From JAUXEH01 sp965602945 (GTDB lineage Bacteria > Acidobacteriota > Aminicenantia > Aminicenantales > Aminicenantaceae): a stretch of 6,666 nucleotides of DNA. Shown piece by piece: positions 1 through 6,666 of this stretch (the first letter of the stretch is position 1; each line of letters starts with the position of its first letter). The DNA is taken from positions 1-6,666 of the forward strand of contig CBFDBC010000197.1 in NCBI GenBank assembly GCA_965602945.1, read 5' to 3'. The notes beneath the pieces were generated by a model. The model saw only the letters and a program-made list of their open reading frames with translations, searched no databases and was not told the DNA's origin. The translations under genes and the position numbers were made by a program.

Positions 1-90
1 CGCTCGCCTCCGGACGGCTTCCTTATCAGCTTGCCAGACTGATCTAACAATCAACACGGTTTTGGAAGGCTTACGCTTTAATGTCCAGCT

Positions 91-120
91 TTGACATCTG
101 TGTTTGGGAACGTTTATGAT
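91..120 (+). promoter_or_regulatory. Sigma70-type promoter of the M16 protease gene
   Basis: A perfect -35 hexamer TTGACA (91-96) is followed after 18 nt by TATGAT (115-120), which matches the -10 consensus TATAAT in five of six bases. Transcription would start near 127, giving a leader of about 48 nt before the ATG at 176. The site lies in an A+T-richer stretch directly upstream of a well-placed ribosome binding site, which supports it. It is a housekeeping-type promoter and differs from the TTTG/TAnnTTTG pattern known in Bacteroidota. I see no clear operator or palindrome overlapping it. The call rests on sequence match only. Confidence 0.7.
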
Positions 121-163
121 GATTCAGGGACAAGAAATTGGGATTAGACTGTAAAACCCTCCT

Positions 164-168
164 GGAGG
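164..168 (+). promoter_or_regulatory. Ribosome binding site that decides the protease start
   Basis: GGAGG at 164-168 is 7 nt before the ATG at 176-178 but only 1 nt before the in-frame ATG at 170-172. The normal 5-9 nt spacing selects 176. The longer reading from 170 would add only Met-Ser. Confidence 0.8.
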
Positions 169-175
169 TATGTCC

Positions 176-3022
176 ATGACGAAGAGACTTCGGCTCATCC
201 TCACGCTTTGTGTCGTCACCCTGTTGGCCTTACAGGGACCGCTTGCGGCTCAAGATCCCGGCCAGGATCGTCAGGCAGGAAAGATCGCGCTGGATCAGAC
301 ACCTCCCGTCGACCCGAACATCACGGTGGGGAAGCTGGCCAATGGACTGCATTACTACATCCGGGAGAACAAAACTCCCGAGAACCGTGCCGAGCTGCGT
401 CTGGTGGTGAATGCCGGCTCCATCCTGGAGGATGAAGATCAGCAGGGGCTGGCCCACTTCGTGGAGCACATGGCATTCAACGGCAGCAGGAACTTCGCCA
501 AGCTGGAACTGGTGGAGTTCATGGAGTCCATCGGCATGCGCTTCGGACCCGATCTCAATGCCTACACCAGCTTCGACGAGACCGTGTACATGCTGACCAT
601 ACCCACGGATAAGCCCGAGATCATGGACACGGCCTTCCGGATCATGGAGGACTGGGCCCATGGGCTGGCATTGGAGGACAGGGAGATCGACAAGGAGCGG
701 GGCGTCATCATCGAGGAATGGCGGCTCGGTCAAGGAGCCATGGCACGGCTGCGGGACAAACAGTTCCCTGTGCTGCTCAAGGGTTCCCGCTATGCAGAGC
801 GCCTGCCGATCGGCAAAAAAGAGATCATCGAGAGTTTCGAATACGAGGTGCTCAGGCGTTTCTACCGCGAGTGGTACCGGCCGGACCTGATGGCGGTCAT
901 CGCCGTGGGGGATTTCGACCGGGCCCGGATCGAAGCGAAGATCACTGAACATTTCCAGGGACTGAAGAACCCTGAGGTTGCCCGCGCCCGTTCCGTGTTC
1001 GATGTGCCCGACTACCAGGAGACGCTGTTTACCATCGCCACGGACAGAGAGGTCCCCTACACCAGCGTCGCAGTCTATCACAAGCTCCCGGCCCGGGACC
1101 AGAGCACGGTGGGATTTTATAGGCAGGGCATCGTGGAACGGCTCTACAGCGGGATGCTCAACCGCAGGCTCTCCGAACTGACTCAGAAGCCGGACCCTCC
1201 CTTCATCTATGCCTACTCCAGCCGGGGGGCCCTGGTTCGGACCAAGGATTCCTACACCCTCATGGCCAGCACCAAGGAGGACGGTATCGAACTCGGGTTG
1301 AGGGCCGTGTTTCTCGAGTCGGAGCGGGTGGCCCGCCACGGCTTCACCGCCACAGAGCTGGACCGGCAGAAGCAGGACCTGCTGCGCTCGATGGAACGCG
1401 CTTACGCCGAGCAGGGAAAGCAGAACTCGGGGATGTTCGCGGCGGAATTCATCCGCAGCTTCCTTCAGGGAGAGCCCATCCCCGGCATCGCCTTCGAATT
1501 CGAGCTGCACTCGCGTTTCGTTCCGGAGATAACCCTGGAGGAGATCAACGGCCTGGGTAAGGAATGGATTACCGAAAGCAACCGTGTAGTCCTGGTCAGC
1601 GCTCCCGAAAAGGAGGGGCTCACCGTACCCACGGAGGAGGATCTCCGGTCAGTGCTGGAATCGGTGGGCGACACGGACGTAGCACCTTACGAGGATGCCG
1701 TCTCCGATGAGCCGCTCATGCCCGATGTTCCCGAACCCTCCGAGATCGTATCCACATCGATCCGACAAGACATGAATATCACGGAATGGGGCCTTGCCAA
1801 CGGAGTCCGTGTGGTCCTGATGCCCACGGAACACAAAAAAGACGAGATCCTGTTCCGGGCCATCAGCCCGGGCGGCACCTCACTGGCCGCGGATGAGGAC
1901 CACATACCGGCCCAGACAGCGACCCAGGTCATCGGCTCCTCGGGATTGGGGAATTTCAATCCCATCGACCTGCGGAAAAAACTGACCGGCAAGGTTGCCG
2001 TGGCCCGGCCCTTTATCGGGCAGCATGAGGAGGGTCTCTCCGGGTCCGCGTCCCCCAAAGACCTGGAGACTCTGTTCCAGCTCATACACCTCGTCGTAAC
2101 GGCCCCACGCACCGATGCCGCACTCTTCCAGTCCCTGACCGGCCGCATGAAGGCTCAGCTGGCCAACCGCAAGGCAATGCCCGAGGTCGTCTTCTTCGAC
2201 ACATTCGGCCGCATCATGACACAGGACCACATGCGCGCCCGTCCAATGACTGTCGAATCCGTTGATCTGATGGATCTGGACGGATCGCTGGCCTTCTACC
2301 GGGACCGCTTTGCCGATGCCGGCGATTTCACATACATCTTCGTGGGCAACATCGACCTCTCGGCGTTCGAGCCGTTGGTCAAACGGTACCTCGCCACACT
2401 CCCTTCGACCGGGCGAGAGGAAACCTGGCGGGACTTGGGGGTCCGGCCTCCCAGGGGAGTGATCACCAGGACCGTCCACAAGGGGATGGAGCCCAAGAGC
2501 ATGACCGCCATCGCCTTCACCGGTCCTTTCCAGTACGACACCGACCACCGCAACGCCATCCGGGCCCTGTGCACCGTGATGGAAACACGCCTCCGTAACG
2601 CACTCCGTGAGGACAGGGGCGGGACATACGGAGTGGGCATACGCCCCGGCTATGACAGGATACCGGAGGAGAGCTACAGCATCATGATCAACTTCGGGAC
2701 CGATCCGGAGCGGATAGAGGAGTTGTCCCGGGTTGTCTTCGAGGAGATCGAAAAGATCAAGGCAGAAGGCCCCACGGAAGACGAGGTCCGCAACGTTAAG
2801 GAGGCGGAGATGCGCGACTTCGAGACCAGCATCGAGAGCAACGGCTGGTGGCTCAACCAGCTTGTTTTCCGGTACCGGACCGGAGAAGATCCGGCTGGCC
2901 TGCTGACCTTCAGAGAGTCCCTCGACAGGCTTGATCGGGAGATGATCCAAGCGGCGGCCCGCACATATTTCGACACCGACAACTATGTCCAGGTGACGCT
3001 TTTGCCGGAAGAGAAGAAGTAG
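176..3022 (+). CDS. Exported M16 (pitrilysin/PqqL-like) zinc metalloprotease
   Basis: The 948-residue product, numbered from the ATG at 176, is a full-length four-domain M16 peptidase, close in length to periplasmic PqqL-type enzymes. Residues 1-25 form a type I signal peptide: KRLR, a hydrophobic core, and likely cleavage after PLAA; Cys12 is not in a lipobox. The catalytic half has the inverted zinc motif HFVEH at 94-98 (His94 and His98 bind zinc, Glu97 is the general base). The third ligand is most likely Glu181 in ERGVIIEEW, with Glu174 as the usual second acidic residue. The FYREWYRP segment near 229-236 and VGDFD near 245-249 are typical of the following M16C domain. The second half starts near 535 and has no HxxEH, as expected for the non-catalytic half; it keeps the substrate-binding Arg/Tyr region GGTYGVG at 815-821. 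The likely role is degrading peptides or unfolded proteins in the periplasm; the substrate is unknown. It has its own promoter and converges on the propeller gene. The family call is secure; orthology to PqqL is not proven. Confidence 0.95.
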   Translation: MTKRLRLILTLCVVTLLALQGPLAAQDPGQDRQAGKIALDQTPPVDPNITVGKLANGLHYYIRENKTPENRAELRLVVNAGSILEDEDQQGLAHFVEHMAFNGSRNFAKLELVEFMESIGMRFGPDLNAYTSFDETVYMLTIPTDKPEIMDTAFRIMEDWAHGLALEDREIDKERGVIIEEWRLGQGAMARLRDKQFPVLLKGSRYAERLPIGKKEIIESFEYEVLRRFYREWYRPDLMAVIAVGDFDRARIEAKITEHFQGLKNPEVARARSVFDVPDYQETLFTIATDREVPYTSVAVYHKLPARDQSTVGFYRQGIVERLYSGMLNRRLSELTQKPDPPFIYAYSSRGALVRTKDSYTLMASTKEDGIELGLRAVFLESERVARHGFTATELDRQKQDLLRSMERAYAEQGKQNSGMFAAEFIRSFLQGEPIPGIAFEFELHSRFVPEITLEEINGLGKEWITESNRVVLVSAPEKEGLTVPTEEDLRSVLESVGDTDVAPYEDAVSDEPLMPDVPEPSEIVSTSIRQDMNITEWGLANGVRVVLMPTEHKKDEILFRAISPGGTSLAADEDHIPAQTATQVIGSSGLGNFNPIDLRKKLTGKVAVARPFIGQHEEGLSGSASPKDLETLFQLIHLVVTAPRTDAALFQSLTGRMKAQLANRKAMPEVVFFDTFGRIMTQDHMRARPMTVESVDLMDLDGSLAFYRDRFADAGDFTYIFVGNIDLSAFEPLVKRYLATLPSTGREETWRDLGVRPPRGVITRTVHKGMEPKSMTAIAFTGPFQYDTDHRNAIRALCTVMETRLRNALREDRGGTYGVGIRPGYDRIPEESYSIMINFGTDPERIEELSRVVFEEIEKIKAEGPTEDEVRNVKEAEMRDFETSIESNGWWLNQLVFRYRTGEDPAGLLTFRESLDRLDREMIQAAARTYFDTDNYVQVTLLPEEKK

Positions 3023-3058
3023 GACCCGGTAGTTCTCAGATATAACTCAGCACATCTT

Positions 3059-4276
3059 TCAGCCGGTGATGCGGTAAACGTGCACCTGCATGCGCCGGAC
3101 CTTATCCAGGATAAAGAGCCGGTCTCCGTGGATCCTCAGGACATCGGAGTAATGATCCAGCGGGAACTTCTGCAGCAGCACGCCTTCCGCATTAAAAACC
3201 TCGAGCACGTATGCGTCTGAGGTCGGTGGGATCTCGTCTTCGCTCCAGGCCCGCATGGAAAGCGTGGTTCCCTGGTCTCCCCGGCTCATCGAGATGTTGG
3301 TCCCCGCCTTTTCCTCGTCCTTGAGCTGCCGGGCCAGAGTCGCTACCCAGATTCGCCCATCCTCATCCATGGCGATGGCCTCGCTGCACGTGTTCATCTG
3401 CGGGGAATGCATGCTGATCCCCCCGGACTTGTTTCGCTCGATGGTTCCCTTGGTGAGGGGCTTACGGGCATCATATTTAAGGTCCCGGTCGGCCTTCCAG
3501 AGTATCTGACCGTCCGAGGAATATTTGTCGATGCGGTTCTGAAAACGGAAGGCGACACAGATGGAACCATCCCCGCCGATGCTGAACCGCACGTTGTTAC
3601 CCTTGGCATTGACGAAACCGTGCTTGTAATCTCGCGGCTCGCCGAAGGTCTTAACGACCGTGCCCTCCCTGTCCGTTATCTGGAGCAGCGGGTCAGGGCT
3701 TTCGTCCTGATCTTCATCGTCCGGCAGGGGGGGGCGCCTCATGACGGCCGAGACCAGTAGATCCGGGCCCAGAGCCCGGAAATACTCGGAGATGACCTCC
3801 TGCAGCGCCATGCTGCCCGTCTCCACACCGGACATGTCCAGGAACTGGATCTTCATACCGTAGGGAGAGACCACGATCAGGCCGCCCTCCGGATCGATGT
3901 CCAGGGAACCGGGGAAGTTGAATTCACCCGGCCCCTGTCCCTGGCGCCCCAGGGTAGCCAGGTAGGTCCCGTCCGGTGAGAACTTCTGGATGCGGTGGTT
4001 GCCGGTGTCGAGGACATACAGGTTGCCCTCGGCGTCAAGCGCCATGTCCATGGGAATGTAGAAAGCAACCTCGTCGCTCTCCGCCTCGATGTCTCCGAGC
4101 GCACGGATCTTTTCCAGGGAGATCCGAGGGGATTTCGCCCAGATCCCCTCCCCCCGGTTGTGGACGACGCGGACACCGTCAACGGTCTCGGTCTTCTGTG
4201 CCCGAGCGGGAGCGACAAGAACGGCAAAGAGACAAAGAGCGAGAGAGAATTTATGGATTCCGGACAGGTTCTGCAT
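3059..4276 (-). CDS. Secreted 6-bladed beta-propeller (NHL-repeat) protein
   Basis: The product has 405 residues. Residues 1-26 are a signal peptide (hydrophobic SLALCLFAVLVA, cleavage after ARA); Cys15 follows Leu, so it is not a lipoprotein signal. The clearest NHL blade is at 72-110: MALDAEGNLYVLDTGNHRIQ, then KFSPDGTYLATLG. A second blade follows at 115-150 (GEFNFPGSLDIDPEGG). Weaker blades with the same pattern of D-x-x-G, strand, aromatic and DG turn lie near 198-212, 228-262, 297-315 and 355-403, which fits about six blades. An acidic loop occupies 185-196. NHL propellers usually bind proteins or small ligands and a few are enzymes; I see no catalytic motif, so the function is unknown. 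The start is supported by GAGG seven nt upstream and by the signal peptide. It lies 80 bp behind the permease gene on the same strand and may be co-transcribed with it. An alternative name is a SMP-30/gluconolactonase-like propeller, which fits less well. Confidence 0.88.
   Translation of the reverse strand: MQNLSGIHKFSLALCLFAVLVAPARAQKTETVDGVRVVHNRGEGIWAKSPRISLEKIRALGDIEAESDEVAFYIPMDMALDAEGNLYVLDTGNHRIQKFSPDGTYLATLGRQGQGPGEFNFPGSLDIDPEGGLIVVSPYGMKIQFLDMSGVETGSMALQEVISEYFRALGPDLLVSAVMRRPPLPDDEDQDESPDPLLQITDREGTVVKTFGEPRDYKHGFVNAKGNNVRFSIGGDGSICVAFRFQNRIDKYSSDGQILWKADRDLKYDARKPLTKGTIERNKSGGISMHSPQMNTCSEAIAMDEDGRIWVATLARQLKDEEKAGTNISMSRGDQGTTLSMRAWSEDEIPPTSDAYVLEVFNAEGVLLQKFPLDHYSDVLRIHGDRLFILDKVRRMQVHVYRITG
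3727..3734 (-). repeat. C8 homopolymer inside the propeller coding region
   Basis: Eight consecutive G on the plus strand (C8 in the coding strand) encode part of Arg-Arg-Pro-Pro-Leu-Pro at residues 180-185, just before the acidic loop. Gain or loss of one base would frameshift the protein near its middle. Here the frame is intact. The tract could be a slippage site or simply the result of G+C-rich Pro codons. Confidence 0.5.
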
Positions 4277-4283
4277 GGCTGCA

Positions 4284-4287
4284 CCTC
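4284..4287 (-). promoter_or_regulatory. Ribosome binding site of the propeller gene
   Basis: On the minus strand GAGG (4287 down to 4284) is followed by 7 nt and then the ATG at 4276-4274. This is ideal spacing, and it agrees with the signal peptide that begins at this Met. It argues against the out-of-frame ATG at 4284-4282, which would sit directly against the GAGG. Confidence 0.75.
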
Positions 4288-4308
4288 ATCGACCTATATA
4301 ACGTATGA

Positions 4309-4330
4309 CCGGGAAAAAGGTTTTACCCGG
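4309..4330 (-). other. Short hairpin between permease and propeller genes
   Basis: CCGGG at 4309-4313 pairs with CCCGG at 4326-4330. Inside, after one mismatch, three A-T pairs (4315-4317 with 4322-4324) close a 4-nt loop. In the transcribed direction it lies after the permease stop and before the propeller ribosome binding site. No run of T follows it, so it is not a standard intrinsic terminator. It might stabilise or partly attenuate a shared transcript, or be chance in G+C-rich DNA. Confidence 0.3.
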
Positions 4331-4356
4331 GCTTCGGGGATCTTCAGGCCAGGATT

Positions 4357-6666
4357 TCACTCATGCCGCAGGGAATCGGCCGGGTTGGCCCGCACCGCCT
4401 TCCATGTCTGGGAAGTCACGGCGAGAACGGCGGCAGCCAGGGAAACGAACAGAGCCGTGGCATATGTCCCGGCGCTTATGTCGGTGATAAACAGCAGCCC
4501 TGTCTGCAGCACCTTGTGCCAGCCGAAGTAGAGCAGCCCCAAAGCCAGGACATTGGCCACACCCACAAGGACCACATACTCCCGCATAAGCCTCCACAGG
4601 ATCCGGGGAGAGGACGCGCCCATGATCTTGCGGATGCCGATCTCCCGTGTGCGCCGATCCACCATGTAGGAGGCGAGGCCCAGCAGGCCCAGGCAGGAAA
4701 AGACCACGGTCGTGATCCCTATGGCCTTGAGGAATCCGGCGATCTTGTCCAGCAGCCTGAAGAACTGGTTGAAGATGTCATCCAGGGTCTGACACTCGAA
4801 CGGAAGATCCGGGTTCAGGCTCAGCCACTGCGACTTCAAAAAGGCATGCAGCTGCGGGAAATCTCCCGAGGCGGAATACCTTACAAGGAGGAAGTTCAGG
4901 TTGTCCGGTTCCAGAAATAGGACCGCCGGCGGGATGTCGAAGCCGATGTCCGCGAACAGGAAGTCCTCGGCCACTCCGATCACGGTCCCGGTCCTTCCGC
5001 CCAGAACGAACTGCCGGCCCAAAGGATCGTCCCACCCCATCTTCCGGGCAGCGGCGGCATTGAGGATAAAACCGTCTTTATCGGCCCCCATTGTCCGGGA
5101 AAAACTCCTCCCCTGCCGTATCGGTATGTCGAATGCCTCCGGGAAGCCGTAGTCCACTCCGTAGGCATGTACGGCCACCGCTTCGTCGTCCGGCGCGTCC
5201 GGCAGGCGGGCGGGCTGCAGATTCTCCCATATGACGGGAAGCCCGGCAGAAGCCGTGACCATGACGACATCGGAGTGGGTTTCGACCTTGGTTTTGAGAA
5301 CCCCGAGCTTGGAGCGGGTCTCGGGTGTGAGCCGCACCATGGCGACATGGTCCCGGTTATAACCCAGGTCGGCCCTGACAAAATGGCCGCCCTGGTTCTG
5401 GATAATGCTGGAGGCCGCGATAAACAAGACCGCCAGGGAGAACTGCAAGACGATGAGGGCCTTGCTTCCCCGCTTCTTGCGCTTCCCGCCGGTGAATCGC
5501 CCCGACAGAACACTGAGGGGCTTGTACGAGGAGAGCACAAAGGCGGGATGGGCCCCGGAAAACAGCCCCGTGATGACGGCGGCGGCCACCAGGTATTTCA
5601 GCAGGAACGGATAGTTCCAGATCGAGTTTGAAACGGCCGACGTCTGGGCCACGAGGGAAAGGTCCCCCATGTAGGCATAGAAGGCGGGATGGAGGAGCTC
5701 GTATAAGAGGACAGCCGCCGGGAGAGCCAGGAACGACAGCAGCAGGGACTCTCCCAGGAACTGGAGGATGAGCTGGCCCCGTCCGGCTCCGATCACCTTG
5801 CGCATCCCGATCTCCCGGATGCGGTGCATGTAGCGCGCCGTGCTCAGGTTGATGAAGTTGATGCTGACCACAAAGAGCAGCAGTACGCCTATGGCGAAGG
5901 TGATGATCACGGAGGCCGGATGGGTGCTGCTCATGAGGGACGTGATGTGGCGCGAATGGAGGCGGAAGTCCCTGAAGAGCATGACATAGAGCTGTTCGGT
6001 CGCTTCCGGTGATCCGGCGAAATAACGATCCACGAAGCCCGGGAGCTTGGCGTCGAAGCCTTCAGAATCGAATCCTCGAGACATCAGCAGGAAGGCCGTG
6101 TGGCGGCTGGTGTCCCAGTCATCGAAGCCTTCGGAAAGGGAGCGGGCCGTTTCCTTTGAAACCAGAAAGTCGAAAAACAGCGAGGAGGTACGGGGAACGT
6201 CCCTGGCCACGCCGGTCACCGTAAGGCTCCGGGACTCTCCTCCCATGGTCAAAACCTGTCCGATGGGGTCCTGGTCTCCGAAATATTTAACCGCGGCCCT
6301 CTCCGACAGGACAAGGGAATCGGGCGAGTTCAGCGCCGTGTCAGGGTCCCCTTCCTTCAGGCCGTAGGAGAAGATCGTGAGGAACTCGGGATCGGCGAAC
6401 AGCACACCCCTCTCATAGAAGGCGTCGTCTCCCCGCCTGAGTGTTACACGGCCTGCGGGCAGGACGCGGGCTGTTTTCTCGATCTCGGGAAACTCCCCCT
6501 TAAGGGCGGACGCCAGCGGGCCGGGAACGAAGGTCGTGTGCCTGTCTTCCTGGTTCTCATCGGGCCGCACCTGCACCAGGCAGTAGATGTGGTCTGCATT
6601 GGTGTGAAAGCGGTCGGCGTTCAGCTTGCTGCCGGCCATGAGGGCGAAAAGGGTAAAGCCGGCCAT
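4357..6666 (-). CDS. FtsX/MacB-type ABC transporter permease, 5' end cut by window
   Basis: The visible 769 residues lack the real N-terminus. The Met at the window edge (6666-6664) is inside the first membrane segment (AGFTLFALMAG), and family members normally have roughly 20-40 residues before it; the gene continues beyond 6666. The order is: end of TM1; extracytoplasmic MacB_PCD-like domain (about 15-245, starting with the typical ADRFHTNADHIY and containing DPIGQVL at 133-139); TM2 252-275, TM3 300-325, TM4 351-378; TM5 402-424; second MacB_PCD-like domain (about 425-640, with DPLGRQF at 547-553); TM6 645-668, TM7 696-716, TM8 731-751. Each FtsX half carries a cytoplasmic motif expected to contact the ATPase: REIGMRKVIGA at 284-294 and REIGIRKIMGA at 674-684. 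It ends SLRHE, typical of this family. Such permeases form mechanotransmission transporters for lipoproteins, peptides, lipids or drugs; the substrate here is unknown. The needed ATPase is not in the window. The propeller gene follows 80 bp downstream. Confidence 0.93.
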   Translation of the reverse strand: MAGFTLFALMAGSKLNADRFHTNADHIYCLVQVRPDENQEDRHTTFVPGPLASALKGEFPEIEKTARVLPAGRVTLRRGDDAFYERGVLFADPEFLTIFSYGLKEGDPDTALNSPDSLVLSERAAVKYFGDQDPIGQVLTMGGESRSLTVTGVARDVPRTSSLFFDFLVSKETARSLSEGFDDWDTSRHTAFLLMSRGFDSEGFDAKLPGFVDRYFAGSPEATEQLYVMLFRDFRLHSRHITSLMSSTHPASVIITFAIGVLLLFVVSINFINLSTARYMHRIREIGMRKVIGAGRGQLILQFLGESLLLSFLALPAAVLLYELLHPAFYAYMGDLSLVAQTSAVSNSIWNYPFLLKYLVAAAVITGLFSGAHPAFVLSSYKPLSVLSGRFTGGKRKKRGSKALIVLQFSLAVLFIAASSIIQNQGGHFVRADLGYNRDHVAMVRLTPETRSKLGVLKTKVETHSDVVMVTASAGLPVIWENLQPARLPDAPDDEAVAVHAYGVDYGFPEAFDIPIRQGRSFSRTMGADKDGFILNAAAARKMGWDDPLGRQFVLGGRTGTVIGVAEDFLFADIGFDIPPAVLFLEPDNLNFLLVRYSASGDFPQLHAFLKSQWLSLNPDLPFECQTLDDIFNQFFRLLDKIAGFLKAIGITTVVFSCLGLLGLASYMVDRRTREIGIRKIMGASSPRILWRLMREYVVLVGVANVLALGLLYFGWHKVLQTGLLFITDISAGTYATALFVSLAAAVLAVTSQTWKAVRANPADSLRHE

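Noticed and set aside
25..43. Inverted repeat ATCAG/CTGAT with a 9-nt loop
   Set aside because: Five A+T-leaning pairs, a large loop and no T-run; expected by chance and not a credible terminator or operator.
1..47. Possible tail of an upstream forward gene, ending at TGA 40-42 or TAA 45-47
   Set aside because: Two frames stay open for 13-14 codons. One has G/C-rich third positions and the other ends plausibly in YQLARLI, but the piece is too short to choose between them or to show that it is coding.
176..260. Lipoprotein signal at Cys12 of the protease (and Cys15 of the propeller)
   Set aside because: Both Cys residues lie in the hydrophobic core after Leu; a lipobox needs Gly, Ala or Ser before the Cys. 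Type I cleavage sites follow in both.
230..1510. A 426-codon open frame antisense to the protease gene
   Set aside because: It mirrors the codon pattern of a clear M16 gene in G+C-rich DNA; the translation is rich in His, Gly and Leu, has no recognisable domain, and lacks its own ribosome site.
1880..2950. A 356-codon open frame antisense to the second half of the protease
   Set aside because: Same cause as the other antisense frame: it is a shadow of the conserved C-terminal M16 half and has no domain or signal of its own.
3407..3760. A 117-codon forward open frame inside the propeller gene
   Set aside because: It lies opposite a well-supported NHL gene, has no ribosome site or domain, and is a codon-bias shadow.
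4295..4301. TATATA on the minus strand as a -10 box for the propeller gene
   Set aside because: No recognisable -35 element lies 15-19 nt upstream, and the implied transcript start would fall almost on the ribosome binding site.

Overview
This is a three-gene window of about 58-60% G+C (estimated by eye) from a diderm bacterium. All three products carry export or membrane signals. One gene reads forward: an exported M16 zinc metalloprotease (176-3022). It meets two genes reading the other way: a secreted NHL/6-bladed beta-propeller protein (3059-4276) and, upstream of it on the same strand, a large FtsX/MacB-type ABC transporter permease (4357-6666) whose beginning lies outside the window.

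Positions 1-169 form an A+T-richer leader with no provable gene. It holds a near-consensus sigma70 promoter (TTGACA, 18-nt gap, TATGAT) and a Shine-Dalgarno sequence that fixes the protease start at 176. The protease and propeller genes converge with only 36 bp between their stop codons, and no convincing terminator lies there. The permease and propeller genes are separated by 80 bp that contains a short hairpin and the propeller's ribosome binding site. They may be one transcription unit, permease first.

Organism: the permease has eight predicted membrane segments in a duplicated FtsX architecture, and it sits beside a secreted 6-bladed propeller. From general knowledge this pairing is common in Bacteroidota and in Acidobacteriota-like lineages such as Aminicenantes. 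The sigma70-type promoter and moderately high G+C argue against typical Bacteroidota, so an Acidobacteriota/Aminicenantes-like genome is my best guess, held loosely.

How the genes work together: nothing shows that the protease acts with the other two; it has its own promoter and opposite orientation. The permease and propeller could form an envelope module, because the permease has two large extracytoplasmic domains and the propeller is exported to the same compartment, but this is inference. No ATPase gene for the permease is in the window. I see no RNA gene, mobile element, CRISPR array or clearly new system; the region looks like ordinary chromosomal envelope genes.
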